A stretch of 64,000 nucleotides of DNA from Streptomyces sp. P9-A2 (GTDB lineage Bacteria; Actinomycetota; Actinomycetes; Streptomycetales; Streptomycetaceae): contig NZ_JAZIFX010000001.1 of NCBI RefSeq assembly GCF_036634175.1, positions 5,890,001 to 5,954,000 on the forward strand, given 5' to 3'. A model generated the notes under the pieces. That model was not told the origin of the DNA and did not search any database. It was given only the letters and a program-made list of their open reading frames with translations. This document shows positions 53,720 to 64,000 of this stretch, one piece after another (positions within the stretch are counted from its first letter, which is position 1; each line of letters opens with the position of its first letter). The position numbers and the translations under genes were made by a program.

Positions 53720-53752
53720 GATGAGCACTCGATGAGTACGCGATGAGTACGC
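53720..53752 (+). repeat. Three tandem 11-bp repeats in the infB leader
   Basis: GATGAGCACTC, GATGAGTACGC and GATGAGTACGC follow each other at 53720-53752, 50 nt upstream of the infB start. Each contains an ATG; the frames are very short. The surrounding 150-bp leader contains no gene. Confidence 0.85.
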
Positions 53753-53801
53753 CCATGAACTAGCGACGGTCCGGACGCAACCCGGACCTCAGAGGAGCGA
53801 A

Positions 53802-56918
<3,117 letters not shown>

Positions 56919-56929
56919 CACCCCACGGT

Positions 56930-56971
56930 GTGTGCCGGCCGGCGGGACAGCTGTCCCGCCGGCCGGCACAC
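56930..56971. terminator. 42-bp perfect palindrome after infB
   Basis: The 21 bases at 56930-56950 are the exact reverse complement of 56951-56971; the centre is GACAGCTGTC. It begins 11 nt after the infB stop. As RNA it forms a very stable hairpin with a minimal loop and no U tract. Confidence 0.8.
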
Positions 56972-57157
56972 GTGTCCGGGGACGGGCACAGGTACGGGGC
57001 ACGGAACCGGGGGCCGGGCCGGGTACGCTCACCGGCCGGGTCCACGGAGCGTAATATCCGTCGATCGGCCCGCCCCTTCGATGTACGGTTCTGATGTCCC
57101 TGCCCACCACGGACGGCGGGGACGCCGATCCCGTACCGGCGGGTGAACCGGTTGTAC

Positions 57158-57451
57158 ATGTATGTGGGGACGCTGTCCTTCGACCTCCTCCTCGGCGACG
57201 TCAGGTCGCTGAAGGAGAAGCGCTCCGTCGTCCGCCCGATCGTCGCCGAGCTCCAGCGGAAGTACGCGGTGAACGCGGCCGAGGTGGAGCACATGGATCT
57301 TCATCGCAGGGCCGTCATCGGCCTGGCGGTGGTGTCCGGCGACACGGCGCACCTGACCGACGTACTGGACCGGTGCGAGCGGCTGGTCGCCGGGCGCCCC
57401 GAGGTGGAGCTGCTGTCCGTCAGGCGGCGCTTCCACGGCGAGGACGACTGA
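57158..57451 (+). CDS. ylxP: YlxP-like DUF503 protein
   Basis: A 97-residue DUF503 protein, start MYVGTLSFDLLLGDVRSLKE and core KRSVVRPIVAELQRKYAVNAAEVEHMDLHRRAVIGLAVVSGD. Its place between infB and rbfA is the same as Bacillus ylxP. The exact role in ribosome biogenesis is unclear. A GTG at 57143 would add five residues; homologues support the ATG. Confidence 0.88.
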   Translation: MYVGTLSFDLLLGDVRSLKEKRSVVRPIVAELQRKYAVNAAEVEHMDLHRRAVIGLAVVSGDTAHLTDVLDRCERLVAGRPEVELLSVRRRFHGEDD

Positions 57452-57517
57452 CGAATCCAGACTCCGGGAACCCGGAGTTCCGACCACTCAGATCAGGAAA
57501 GAACGGGAGACGGACCA

Positions 57518-57994
57518 GTGGCCGACAACGCGCGGGCGAAAAGGCTGGCGGACCTCATCCGAGAGGTGGTGGCCCAGAAGCTGCAGCGCGGGATCAAGGA
57601 CCCGCGGCTCGGCACGCACGTCACCATCACGGACACCCGGGTCACGGGTGACCTGCGGGAGGCGACCGTCTTCTACACGGTGTACGGGGACGACGAGGAG
57701 CGGAAGGCCGCCGCGGCGGGCCTGGAGAGCGCCAAGGGCATCCTGCGCTCCGAAGTGGGCCGGGCGGCGGGCGTGAAGTTCACGCCGACCCTGGCGTTCG
57801 TCATGGACGCGCTCCCGGACACCGCGCGCAACATCGAGGACCTCCTCGACAGGGCGCGCCAGTCCGACGCCAAGGTGCGGGACGCGTCCGCGGGCGCCAC
57901 GTACGCGGGCGGGGCCGACCCGTACCGCAAGCCCGAGGACGCAGAGGACCTCGAAGCCCTCGAAGACGCCGGGACGGACGACACCGCCGAATGA
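57518..57994 (+). CDS. rbfA: Ribosome-binding factor A
   Basis: A 158-residue 30S maturation factor. The KH-like core has AKRLADLIREVVAQKLQRG, KDPRLGTHVTITDTRVTGDL and VKFTPTLAFVMDALPDTARNIEDLLDRA. The acidic C-terminal tail is typical of actinobacteria. GTG start with GGGAG upstream; its stop overlaps the truB ATG. Confidence 0.95.
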   Translation: MADNARAKRLADLIREVVAQKLQRGIKDPRLGTHVTITDTRVTGDLREATVFYTVYGDDEERKAAAAGLESAKGILRSEVGRAAGVKFTPTLAFVMDALPDTARNIEDLLDRARQSDAKVRDASAGATYAGGADPYRKPEDAEDLEALEDAGTDDTAE

Positions 57995-58896
57995 CCCAGA
58001 AGCACACCACGCCCGACGGCCTTGTCATCGTCGACAAGCCGTCGGGCTTCACTTCGCACGACGTGGTCGCCAAGATGCGCGGCATCGCCCGGACCCGCCG
58101 CGTCGGCCACGCGGGCACTCTCGACCCGATGGCGACGGGCGTCCTCGTCCTCGGCATCGAGCGGGCCACCAAACTCCTCGGCCACCTCGCGCTGACCGAG
58201 AAGGAGTACCTGGGCACCATCCGGCTCGGGCAGGACACTCTCACGGACGACGCCGAGGGCGAGATCACCTCGTCGACGGACGCCTCCGGGGTCACCCGCG
58301 AGGCCGTCGACGCCGGGGTGGCCAAGCTGACCGGTGCCATCATGCAGGTGCCGTCCAAGGTCAGCGCCATCAAGATCGACGGAGTGCGCTCCTACAAGCG
58401 GGCCCGCGAGGGCGAGGAGTTCGAGATTCCGGCCCGGCCGGTCACCGTCTCCTCGTTCACCGTGTACGACGTCCGCCCGGCCGTCGCCGAGAACGGCACC
58501 CCGGTGCTCGACCTGGTCGTCTCCGTCGTCTGCTCCTCCGGTACGTACATCCGTGCCCTCGCCCGCGACCTGGGCGCCGACCTGGGCGTCGGCGGTCACC
58601 TCACGGTGCTGCGCAGGACCCGCGTCGGCCCGTACAAGCTGGACGCGGCCCGCACCCTCGACCGGCTCCAGCAGGAACTGACCGTGCTGCCGATCGCGGA
58701 GGCCGCCGCGGCGGCCTTCCCCCGCTGGGACGTCGACGCCCGGCGCGCCCGGCTGCTCACCAACGGCGTGCGCCTGGAGATGCCCGAGGAGTACGAGGGC
58801 ACCGGTCCGGTGGCCGTCTTCGACCCCGAGGGCACCTGCCTCGCCCTCGTCGAGGCGCACCGGGGCAAGGCCAAGAGCCTGGCGGTCTTCGGCTGA
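57991..58896 (+). CDS. truB: tRNA pseudouridine-55 synthase
   Basis: A 301-residue enzyme that isomerises U55 in the T loop of tRNAs. The catalytic motif is RRVGHAGTLDPMATGVL with the Asp nucleophile. KPSGFTSHDVVAKMR, PSKVSAIKIDGVRSYKRAREG and SSGTYIRALARDLG are conserved. It has the actinobacterial C-terminal domain. ATGA overlap with rbfA shows coupling. Confidence 0.96.
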   Translation: MTQKHTTPDGLVIVDKPSGFTSHDVVAKMRGIARTRRVGHAGTLDPMATGVLVLGIERATKLLGHLALTEKEYLGTIRLGQDTLTDDAEGEITSSTDASGVTREAVDAGVAKLTGAIMQVPSKVSAIKIDGVRSYKRAREGEEFEIPARPVTVSSFTVYDVRPAVAENGTPVLDLVVSVVCSSGTYIRALARDLGADLGVGGHLTVLRRTRVGPYKLDAARTLDRLQQELTVLPIAEAAAAAFPRWDVDARRARLLTNGVRLEMPEEYEGTGPVAVFDPEGTCLALVEAHRGKAKSLAVFG

Positions 58897-58953
58897 CGGC
58901 CGGGCGGGCCGACGGGCCGATCATCGGCAGACCCAGGGAGCGCGGCCGGTCCG

Positions 58954-58982
58954 GCGGGCCGGTGGACCTCACCGGCCCGCCA
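58954..58982 (+). terminator. truB terminator
   Basis: GGCGGGCCGGTG (58954-58965) pairs perfectly with CACCGGCCCGCC (58971-58982) across GACCT, 58 nt after the stop. Confidence 0.75.
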
Positions 58983-59040
58983 CCCGGGCCGGCACACCGC
59001 TCAGTGGTACGCCCCGGTGAACGGCCTGATCGGTCCGCCG

Positions 59041-59067
59041 CGCGGTGAGCCGTGCCTGCTCACCGCG
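59041..59067 (+). terminator. Second hairpin after truB
   Basis: CGCGGTGAGC (59041-59050) pairs perfectly with GCTCACCGCG (59058-59067) across 7 nt. It may be a back-up terminator or mark the end of another transcript. Confidence 0.5.
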
Positions 59068-59569
59068 TGACCGGCGTTGTCGCCGGGTTTTGCCGACGTG
59101 ACCGGCCGACCGGGTTCGTCGGCATGGCCGGTCCGGCCGTGCGATCGGCCGTATCGGTTTCGCCGGTTTCATCGGCCGGCCGGCTTGTCCGGCCGACCTG
59201 CGGTGCGACCGTCCCGTGGTTCCACCGGCGTGCTCCTTTGAAGGCCCGGCGGGCCCGAGGGGTCCGACCGAGCCGTGCGGGCCGTGCGGCCCACCGTTCC
59301 CACCAGCCGTCCGGCGCCGCAGGGTCCGCCGTGGAGCGGCGTCACGGGGACTGCATGCCACCGCTCCACGGTCCCCCTCGGTTCCCCCGCCTCCAAGGTG
59401 TATCCACTGGTGACCGTCCTTTCACCCGTAAGTGCAGGCGCTCGGAGTGAACGGGGGGAGCGGAAGGGGGCGCGTTTGCCGAGGGTGCCGTGCCGCCGAT
59501 CACCCGGCCCTACTGTCGGGCCGAGGCAGTCGAAGGCACAGCACGAAGACACGGCATGAAGGTTCGACG
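59068..59569. other. Long gap upstream of the pseudo-protease/STAND gene
   Basis: 502 bp without a credible gene. It is GC-rich with many short GGCCGACC/GGCCGGCC-type repeats up to about 59300, then less repetitive. It must contain the promoter of the next gene; TACTGT at 59511 could be a -10 box but no paired -35 is convincing. Confidence 0.5.
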
Positions 59570-62500
59570 ATGACGTCGCGCGACCCGTCCCGTCATGAGC
59601 GGGACACGCTCCACGCCCCGGCCGGCCGGAGCCCGGGGGAGGCCCCTCGGGCCCGGCGGGAGCCGTTGCCCACCGATGTCCTCGTCCGTGTCCAGGACCT
59701 CGACGGCCGCCCGCGCGGTCTCGCCTTCCCCGCCGACCACCACGGCACGCTGATCACCAGCCACGAGGCCGTCGACGCTCTCCCCGGCCTGGTCCTGCAC
59801 GCCCCCGGCGACCGCCACCGCGTCGTGGGAGCCGACGCCGTCACCCCGCTGCCCGAGCTGGGCCTCGCCCTCGTGCACGCCGAAGGGCTCGGCGCCGAGC
59901 CGCTGCCCGTCACCGCGCGGGACCGCTTCGACAGCGGCGCCTACGTGCGGATCGCCGCCGGGTGCTGGCGCGAGGCGCGCGTACTCGGCGCGACCACCGT
60001 GACGTACACCACCACCGAGCGCTGCCACACCCTCGACGACGCGCTGGAGCTCGCCATCGGCACCACCGGCCGTGACGCGCTGCGCACCGGCGGCGGAGCG
60101 GCCGGCGGCCCGGTGCTCGACGCCGCCACCGGCGCCGTCCTCGGCGTCCTCGGCACCGCGCTCCGCGCCGATGGCCGCGACGGTGGCTTCGCCGTGCCGC
60201 TCCGCTCCGCCCCGGGCCCCCTCGCCGCCCTCCTCGCCGAGAACGCGGCGACGGTCCCGGCGTACGGCACCGACCTCAATCTCGCCGGAGTGCTGGAACT
60301 CACCGCCACCTCGGTCGGGCAGGACGGCCCGTCGGGCGCCCTCGCCCCCGGCGACGTCGTTCCGGTGGAACGGGCCGCCGTCACCGCGGAGTTCACCGCG
60401 TTCGAGCGCGGCCCGGCCGCGGTCCTCGGCCTCGTCGGACCGCCCGGCAGCGGCCGTACGACGGAACTCGCGGCGCTCGCCGCCCGCCGCCACCGCGCCG
60501 GCAACCCCACGTTGTGGCTGCGCGGCGCCGATCTGCGGGAGGACGACCTCTCCGTCGCCGACGCGGCCCGGCGGGCGCTCGACCGGGCCGCCCGCATCAT
60601 CGCCGCCTCCCGCACCCGGGCCCCGGCCGGACCCGAAGGCCTCGGCGACACCGGCCCGGCCCGCCTCGCCGACCTGGCCCGCAGCGCCGGCCGCCCGCTG
60701 CTGCTCCTCCTCGACGGTCCCGAGGAGATGCCGCCCGTCCTGGCCGGCCACCTCGCCCGGTGGAGCGACGGGACGGCACGGTGGCTGCGGCGGACCGGGG
60801 CGCGCCTGGTGGTGGGATGCCGCGCGGAGCACTGGGAGAGCGCGGGCGCGCTCCTCCCGGCGGAGCTGCTGCACCGGCACCGGGGCGGGCATCGAGGCGG
60901 GCCCCCGGGGGGATCCCCGGCCGAGGGCCTTCCCGCATGCGTGCGTCTCGGCGACCTGACCGCCGACGAGGCCATCGAGGCACGGGCCCGCTACGGCATC
61001 CCGGAGGGCTCCCCGGCCGACACCCGGCACCCGCTGACACTCCGGCTGCTCGCGGAGGTCAGGGCCGCTCTCGCCGATGCCCCCGACGCGCCGGACGCCC
61101 GCACGGACCGCCACGATGTCCTCTCCGCCCACCTGGACCTGATGTGCCTGCGCGTGGCCGTACGCCTCGCCGCCGAGAGCGGGCTGAGGGGTACCGCCGT
61201 ACGCCGGCTGGCCGCCAGGGTCTCCGGGCAGGTGCACGAGGCCGCCCGGCGCAGCCTCGGCCCCGGGCAGGGGGAGCTGGACCGGGAGGCGTTCGAGGCG
61301 GTGTTCCCGTGGGGGCCCGCACCGGCCGGGCTCGGCGGCGGCACCGGCTGGGCCCACGCCGTACTCGCCGAGGGCCTCCTCGTCCCCGCCGGGACCGGCT
61401 ACCGCTTCGCCCACGAGGAACTCGCCGACTGGCTCCAGGGCACCCATCTGGACCTGGACGGGGCCCTGCGTGCCCTGGTCCACGGCAACCCCGGCGCCCA
61501 CCACGACCCCGACACCACCCCCGTGCCGCACCACCGCGTCGGGTCCGTCGTCCAGGCCATGCTCCTGCTCGCCCGGCAGCACGGCACAGGCCCGCTCGCC
61601 TCCCGGCTCGCCGACCTGGTGCACGCCCTCGACGCCGGGACCGGCTCCTGGTGGGCCGCCCGGCTGCTCACCGAGACCCTCGCGCGCGTGCCCGACGCGA
61701 GGCCCTACACCGGGGTGCTGCGGCTGCTGGCCGACCGGATCGTGGCCTGGCGGCAGCAGCGGCGGCCGGTGCCCGGTGAGCTGGGCCCCGCCTTCTGGAC
61801 CGCTCTCCCCCTACCTCTGGAGACCGGCTTCGAGCTGCTGCGCGGACTCGTCCACGCCGACGGCCCTCCGTGCGAGGCCGGCCCCCGGTTCCTGGACGCC
61901 GCCTCCCGCCTGTTCAGTGCCGACCCCGTCGCCGTGCTTCCGCACCTCGTCCGGTGGTTCGAGGACGAACGACCGCTGCCCGCCACCCCGCACGCGACGG
62001 TCGCGACGGCGGCACAGGCACTGCTGCACACCCACCGGCACCGCGCCCCGGACACCCTGACCGAGGCACTCGCCGACAGCCCGCACCGGCGGGCCGGACA
62101 GCTGCTCGGCGTGCTGGCCGAGGAAGACCCTTCGGTGGTGTGCCGGGCCGTCGGCCGCTGGGCGCGCGACGAGCGCCCCGCCCGCCGCGCGGCAGCGGTG
62201 GCCTACGGGCTGCTGGCCGCACCGCACGCCCGTGACGAGACCGACCGCACCCTGCTGCGGTACGCGGCCCTCGCCCTGCTCGTACGTACCGGCGACCGCG
62301 CCCTGCACGGCGGCGCGCTCGCCCTGCTCGTCCAGGACCCGAGCAGCGGGGGCCGCCACCTCGCGCGGGCTCTGGAACACTTCGCGGCCGGCGGCCCGTA
62401 CGTCCCGCCGAGCGGGCCGGCCTGCGCCCTCGCCCCCCGCCCGGAGGCAGTCCTCGACGCCTTCCGGGCGAGGCTCGCCCGGCCGGGCGCCGGCGGGACA

Positions 62501-63142
62501 CCGGACGCCCCCGCCGAGGTGCCCGTTCCCACCAAGGCGGATGCCGACACCGACATGCCCAGCCTGCCCCCCCGCATCGCCGCGCTGGTGAGGGCGGCGG
62601 TGGAGTGGCGACCGGACCTCGCGGGACAGCCGGCCGCGTACGCGGACCGGAGCCCGGGCCAGGAACCGGCCGACCGCGACGTCCTCCTGCCCCTGCTCAC
62701 CGGCCTGCTGGACGCCGGACCGCAGCCGCTGCGGGCCGCCCTCGCCGCTGCCCTCGCCGAGCCCGGCACCCCCGCCTCGCGCCCCCCGCGCCGCGAACCG
62801 CTGGATCCGCTCCTCCCCCGCGACCACGGCCCCGGCCTGCCGGCCGCGGTGCTCGGCGCCGCCGCCCGCCACGCCGGTGACCCCCGCCACACCGGCGACT
62901 CCGCGGGGACCGGCGACCCCGCGCGCGAACTCGTCCACCACACCGGGCTGCTCCTCGTCCACACCCCCGGGGGCGCCGCCCGCTTCGACCACGTCCTGAC
63001 CGACCTGGGGCGGCACGTCCCGGGCTTCGCCGCCGCCCTGGCCCACTGGCTGGCGGACGCGCCCCAGGAGTGGGCGGACGTGGTCGGACCCGGCGCCCGG
63101 CGGATGATCGAGACCCGGGCGGGAGCGGGCGTCCCCGTCTGA
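59570..63142 (+). CDS. Degenerate trypsin-like domain fused to STAND-type NTPase with helical-repeat tail
   Basis: A 1190-residue soluble protein. Residues 35-225 have the layout of a trypsin-like protease: HGTLITSHEAV keeps the His (H65), but the Asp site reads ELGLALV (about 98) and the nucleophile motif GDSGGP is GAAGGP (176-181, Ser to A178), so proteolysis is unlikely. An NTPase follows with Walker A GPPGSGRTT (290-298), Walker B LLLLLDGPEE (D382) and sensor VGCRAEHWE (R418), as in STAND/NACHT-like switches. The rest (about 500-1190) is Ala/Leu/Arg-rich helical repeat. ATG at 59570 has AAGG upstream. It sits between truB and ribF with its own promoter region. A signalling or defence role is possible but unproven. 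Confidence 0.78.
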   Translation: MTSRDPSRHERDTLHAPAGRSPGEAPRARREPLPTDVLVRVQDLDGRPRGLAFPADHHGTLITSHEAVDALPGLVLHAPGDRHRVVGADAVTPLPELGLALVHAEGLGAEPLPVTARDRFDSGAYVRIAAGCWREARVLGATTVTYTTTERCHTLDDALELAIGTTGRDALRTGGGAAGGPVLDAATGAVLGVLGTALRADGRDGGFAVPLRSAPGPLAALLAENAATVPAYGTDLNLAGVLELTATSVGQDGPSGALAPGDVVPVERAAVTAEFTAFERGPAAVLGLVGPPGSGRTTELAALAARRHRAGNPTLWLRGADLREDDLSVADAARRALDRAARIIAASRTRAPAGPEGLGDTGPARLADLARSAGRPLLLLLDGPEEMPPVLAGHLARWSDGTARWLRRTGARLVVGCRAEHWESAGALLPAELLHRHRGGHRGGPPGGSPAEGLPACVRLGDLTADEAIEARARYGIPEGSPADTRHPLTLRLLAEVRAALADAPDAPDARTDRHDVLSAHLDLMCLRVAVRLAAESGLRGTAVRRLAARVSGQVHEAARRSLGPGQGELDREAFEAVFPWGPAPAGLGGGTGWAHAVLAEGLLVPAGTGYRFAHEELADWLQGTHLDLDGALRALVHGNPGAHHDPDTTPVPHHRVGSVVQAMLLLARQHGTGPLASRLADLVHALDAGTGSWWAARLLTETLARVPDARPYTGVLRLLADRIVAWRQQRRPVPGELGPAFWTALPLPLETGFELLRGLVHADGPPCEAGPRFLDAASRLFSADPVAVLPHLVRWFEDERPLPATPHATVATAAQALLHTHRHRAPDTLTEALADSPHRRAGQLLGVLAEEDPSVVCRAVGRWARDERPARRAAAVAYGLLAAPHARDETDRTLLRYAALALLVRTGDRALHGGALALLVQDPSSGGRHLARALEHFAAGGPYVPPSGPACALAPRPEAVLDAFRARLARPGAGGTPDAPAEVPVPTKADADTDMPSLPPRIAALVRAAVEWRPDLAGQPAAYADRSPGQEPADRDVLLPLLTGLLDAGPQPLRAALAAALAEPGTPASRPPRREPLDPLLPRDHGPGLPAAVLGAAARHAGDPRHTGDSAGTGDPARELVHHTGLLLVHTPGGAARFDHVLTDLGRHVPGFAAALAHWLADAPQEWADVVGPGARRMIETRAGAGVPV

Positions 63143-63283
63143 GCCGCGACCGGGAGTGCACAGCGTCACAGCGCCGGAGCGCCGATGCCGATGCGAGCCG
63201 ACGGCGGTCGGCATGGCACCCTTAGACCTGCGCAGGAGAAGTCCACGGACTCGGCCCGACAAGGTTTCGACAAGGAGCAGGCA

Positions 63284-64000
63284 GTGCAGCGCTGGCGTGG
63301 CATGGAGGACATCCCCCAGGACTGGGGGCGCAGCGTCGTCACCATCGGTTCCTACGACGGAGTCCACCGAGGGCACCAGCTGATCATCAGGCACACCGTG
63401 GACCGGGCCCGGGAACTGGGCGTCCCCGCGGTCGTCGTCACCTTCGACCCGCACCCCAGCGAGGTCGTCCGCCCCGGCAGCCACCCGCCGCTGATCTCCC
63501 CGCATCACCGCCGCGCGGAACTCATGACCGAGCTCGGTGTGGACGCGGTCCTGATCCTCCCCTTCACCACGGAGTTCTCGAAGCTGTCGCCGGCCGAGTT
63601 CGTGGGCAAGGTCCTGGTCGACAAACTGCACGCCAAGGCGGTCGTCGAGGGCCCCAACTTCCGCTTCGGCCACCGGGCCGCGGGCACCGTGGACTTCCTC
63701 GCGGAACAGGGCAAGATCTACGACTTCGAGGTCGAGGTCGTCGATCTGTACGTGAGCGGTGAGGCCGGCGGCGGCGAACCGTTCTCCTCCACACTCACCC
63801 GCCGCCTGATCGCCGAGGGCGAGGTCGAGGGCGCCGCCGAGATCCTGGGCCGCCCGCACCGGGTGGAGGGCGTGGTCGTCGGCGGCGCCCGGCGCGGGCG
63901 CGAACTGGGCTTCCCCACCGCCAACGTCGAGACGCTCCCGCACACCGCCATCCCCGCCGACGGCGTCTACGCGGGCTGGCTGCACGCCCAGGACGAGGCC
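63284..64000 (+). CDS. ribF: Bifunctional riboflavin kinase/FAD synthetase, 3' end outside window
   Basis: The first 239 residues are present and the frame is still open at the edge. The N-terminal FMN adenylyltransferase domain has VTIGSYDGVHRGHQLII, TFDPHPSEVV and GPNFRFGHRAAGTVDFL. The flavokinase domain begins about residue 185 with GRPHRVEGVVVGGARRGRELGFPTANV. The product converts riboflavin to FMN and FAD. GTG start with AAGGAG at 63272-63277. It follows the STAND gene by 141 nt. Confidence 0.95.
   Translation, partial: MQRWRGMEDIPQDWGRSVVTIGSYDGVHRGHQLIIRHTVDRARELGVPAVVVTFDPHPSEVVRPGSHPPLISPHHRRAELMTELGVDAVLILPFTTEFSKLSPAEFVGKVLVDKLHAKAVVEGPNFRFGHRAAGTVDFLAEQGKIYDFEVEVVDLYVSGEAGGGEPFSSTLTRRLIAEGEVEGAAEILGRPHRVEGVVVGGARRGRELGFPTANVETLPHTAIPADGVYAGWLHAQDEA

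Overview
The window is a very GC-rich actinobacterial chromosome segment. Frequent GTG starts, strongly C/G-ending codons, Tat-type lipoproteins and the gene order dxr-rseP-ispG ... proS ... rimP-nusA-ylxR-infB-ylxP-rbfA-truB ... ribF all point to Streptomyces or a close relative. No rRNA, tRNA, CRISPR array or intact insertion sequence was seen.

1-25.4 kb is polyamine and 4-aminobutyrate (GABA) catabolism. It holds a class III aminotransferase with an Lrp/AsnC regulator (58-1952), two aminobutyraldehyde-type dehydrogenases (2133-3572, 8386-9921), a PotD-A-B-C importer with a PuuB-like FAD oxidase in one tight operon (9970-15536), gabT (17719-19053), and a PucR regulator ahead of a third aldehyde dehydrogenase of succinate-semialdehyde type (22153-25381). 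Together these could import putrescine or spermidine and carry it through (gamma-glutamyl-)aminobutyraldehyde and GABA to succinate. The gamma-glutamyl-polyamine synthetase and hydrolase are not in the window. Interspersed are a small membrane protein, a glycerophosphodiesterase, an adenosine-deaminase-family enzyme that may be aminodeoxyfutalosine deaminase, a DUF4190 protein, a NADAR protein, a PAP2 phosphatase and an orphan VirD4/TraG-like membrane ATPase.

25.5-39.1 kb is a LacI-controlled glycan locus. A GH3 enzyme is divergent from an oligosaccharide ABC importer (binding protein and two permeases) followed by GH42, GH95 and secreted GH12 enzymes, with the LacI repressor convergent at the end. 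Near-identical TCGAAGCGCTTCGA palindromes occur in front of the GH3/transporter pair and of lacI. The enzyme set fits a (fucosylated) xyloglucan-like substrate.

39.3-48.9 kb holds an acyl-CoA dehydrogenase, the isoprenoid genes dxr and ispG around the site-2 protease rseP, two GNAT genes and proS. ispG has codon usage unlike its neighbours, and the last 63 bp of the proS coding sequence is duplicated downstream of the gene.

49.4-51.5 kb carries a minus-strand trio: a kinase-fold protein lacking catalytic aspartates, a ferritin-like protein and a lipoprotein. 51.7-64 kb is the translation/ribosome-maturation cluster rimP-nusA-ylxR-infB-ylxP-rbfA-truB. A 1190-residue protein with a degenerate trypsin-like domain, a STAND-type P-loop NTPase and a long helical tail sits between truB and ribF; ribF runs off the right end. 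The most unusual items are this pseudo-protease/STAND protein, the pseudokinase, the orphan VirD4-like ATPase, a nested inverted-repeat element at 19.3-19.6 kb, the proS tail duplication and the ispG codon mosaic.
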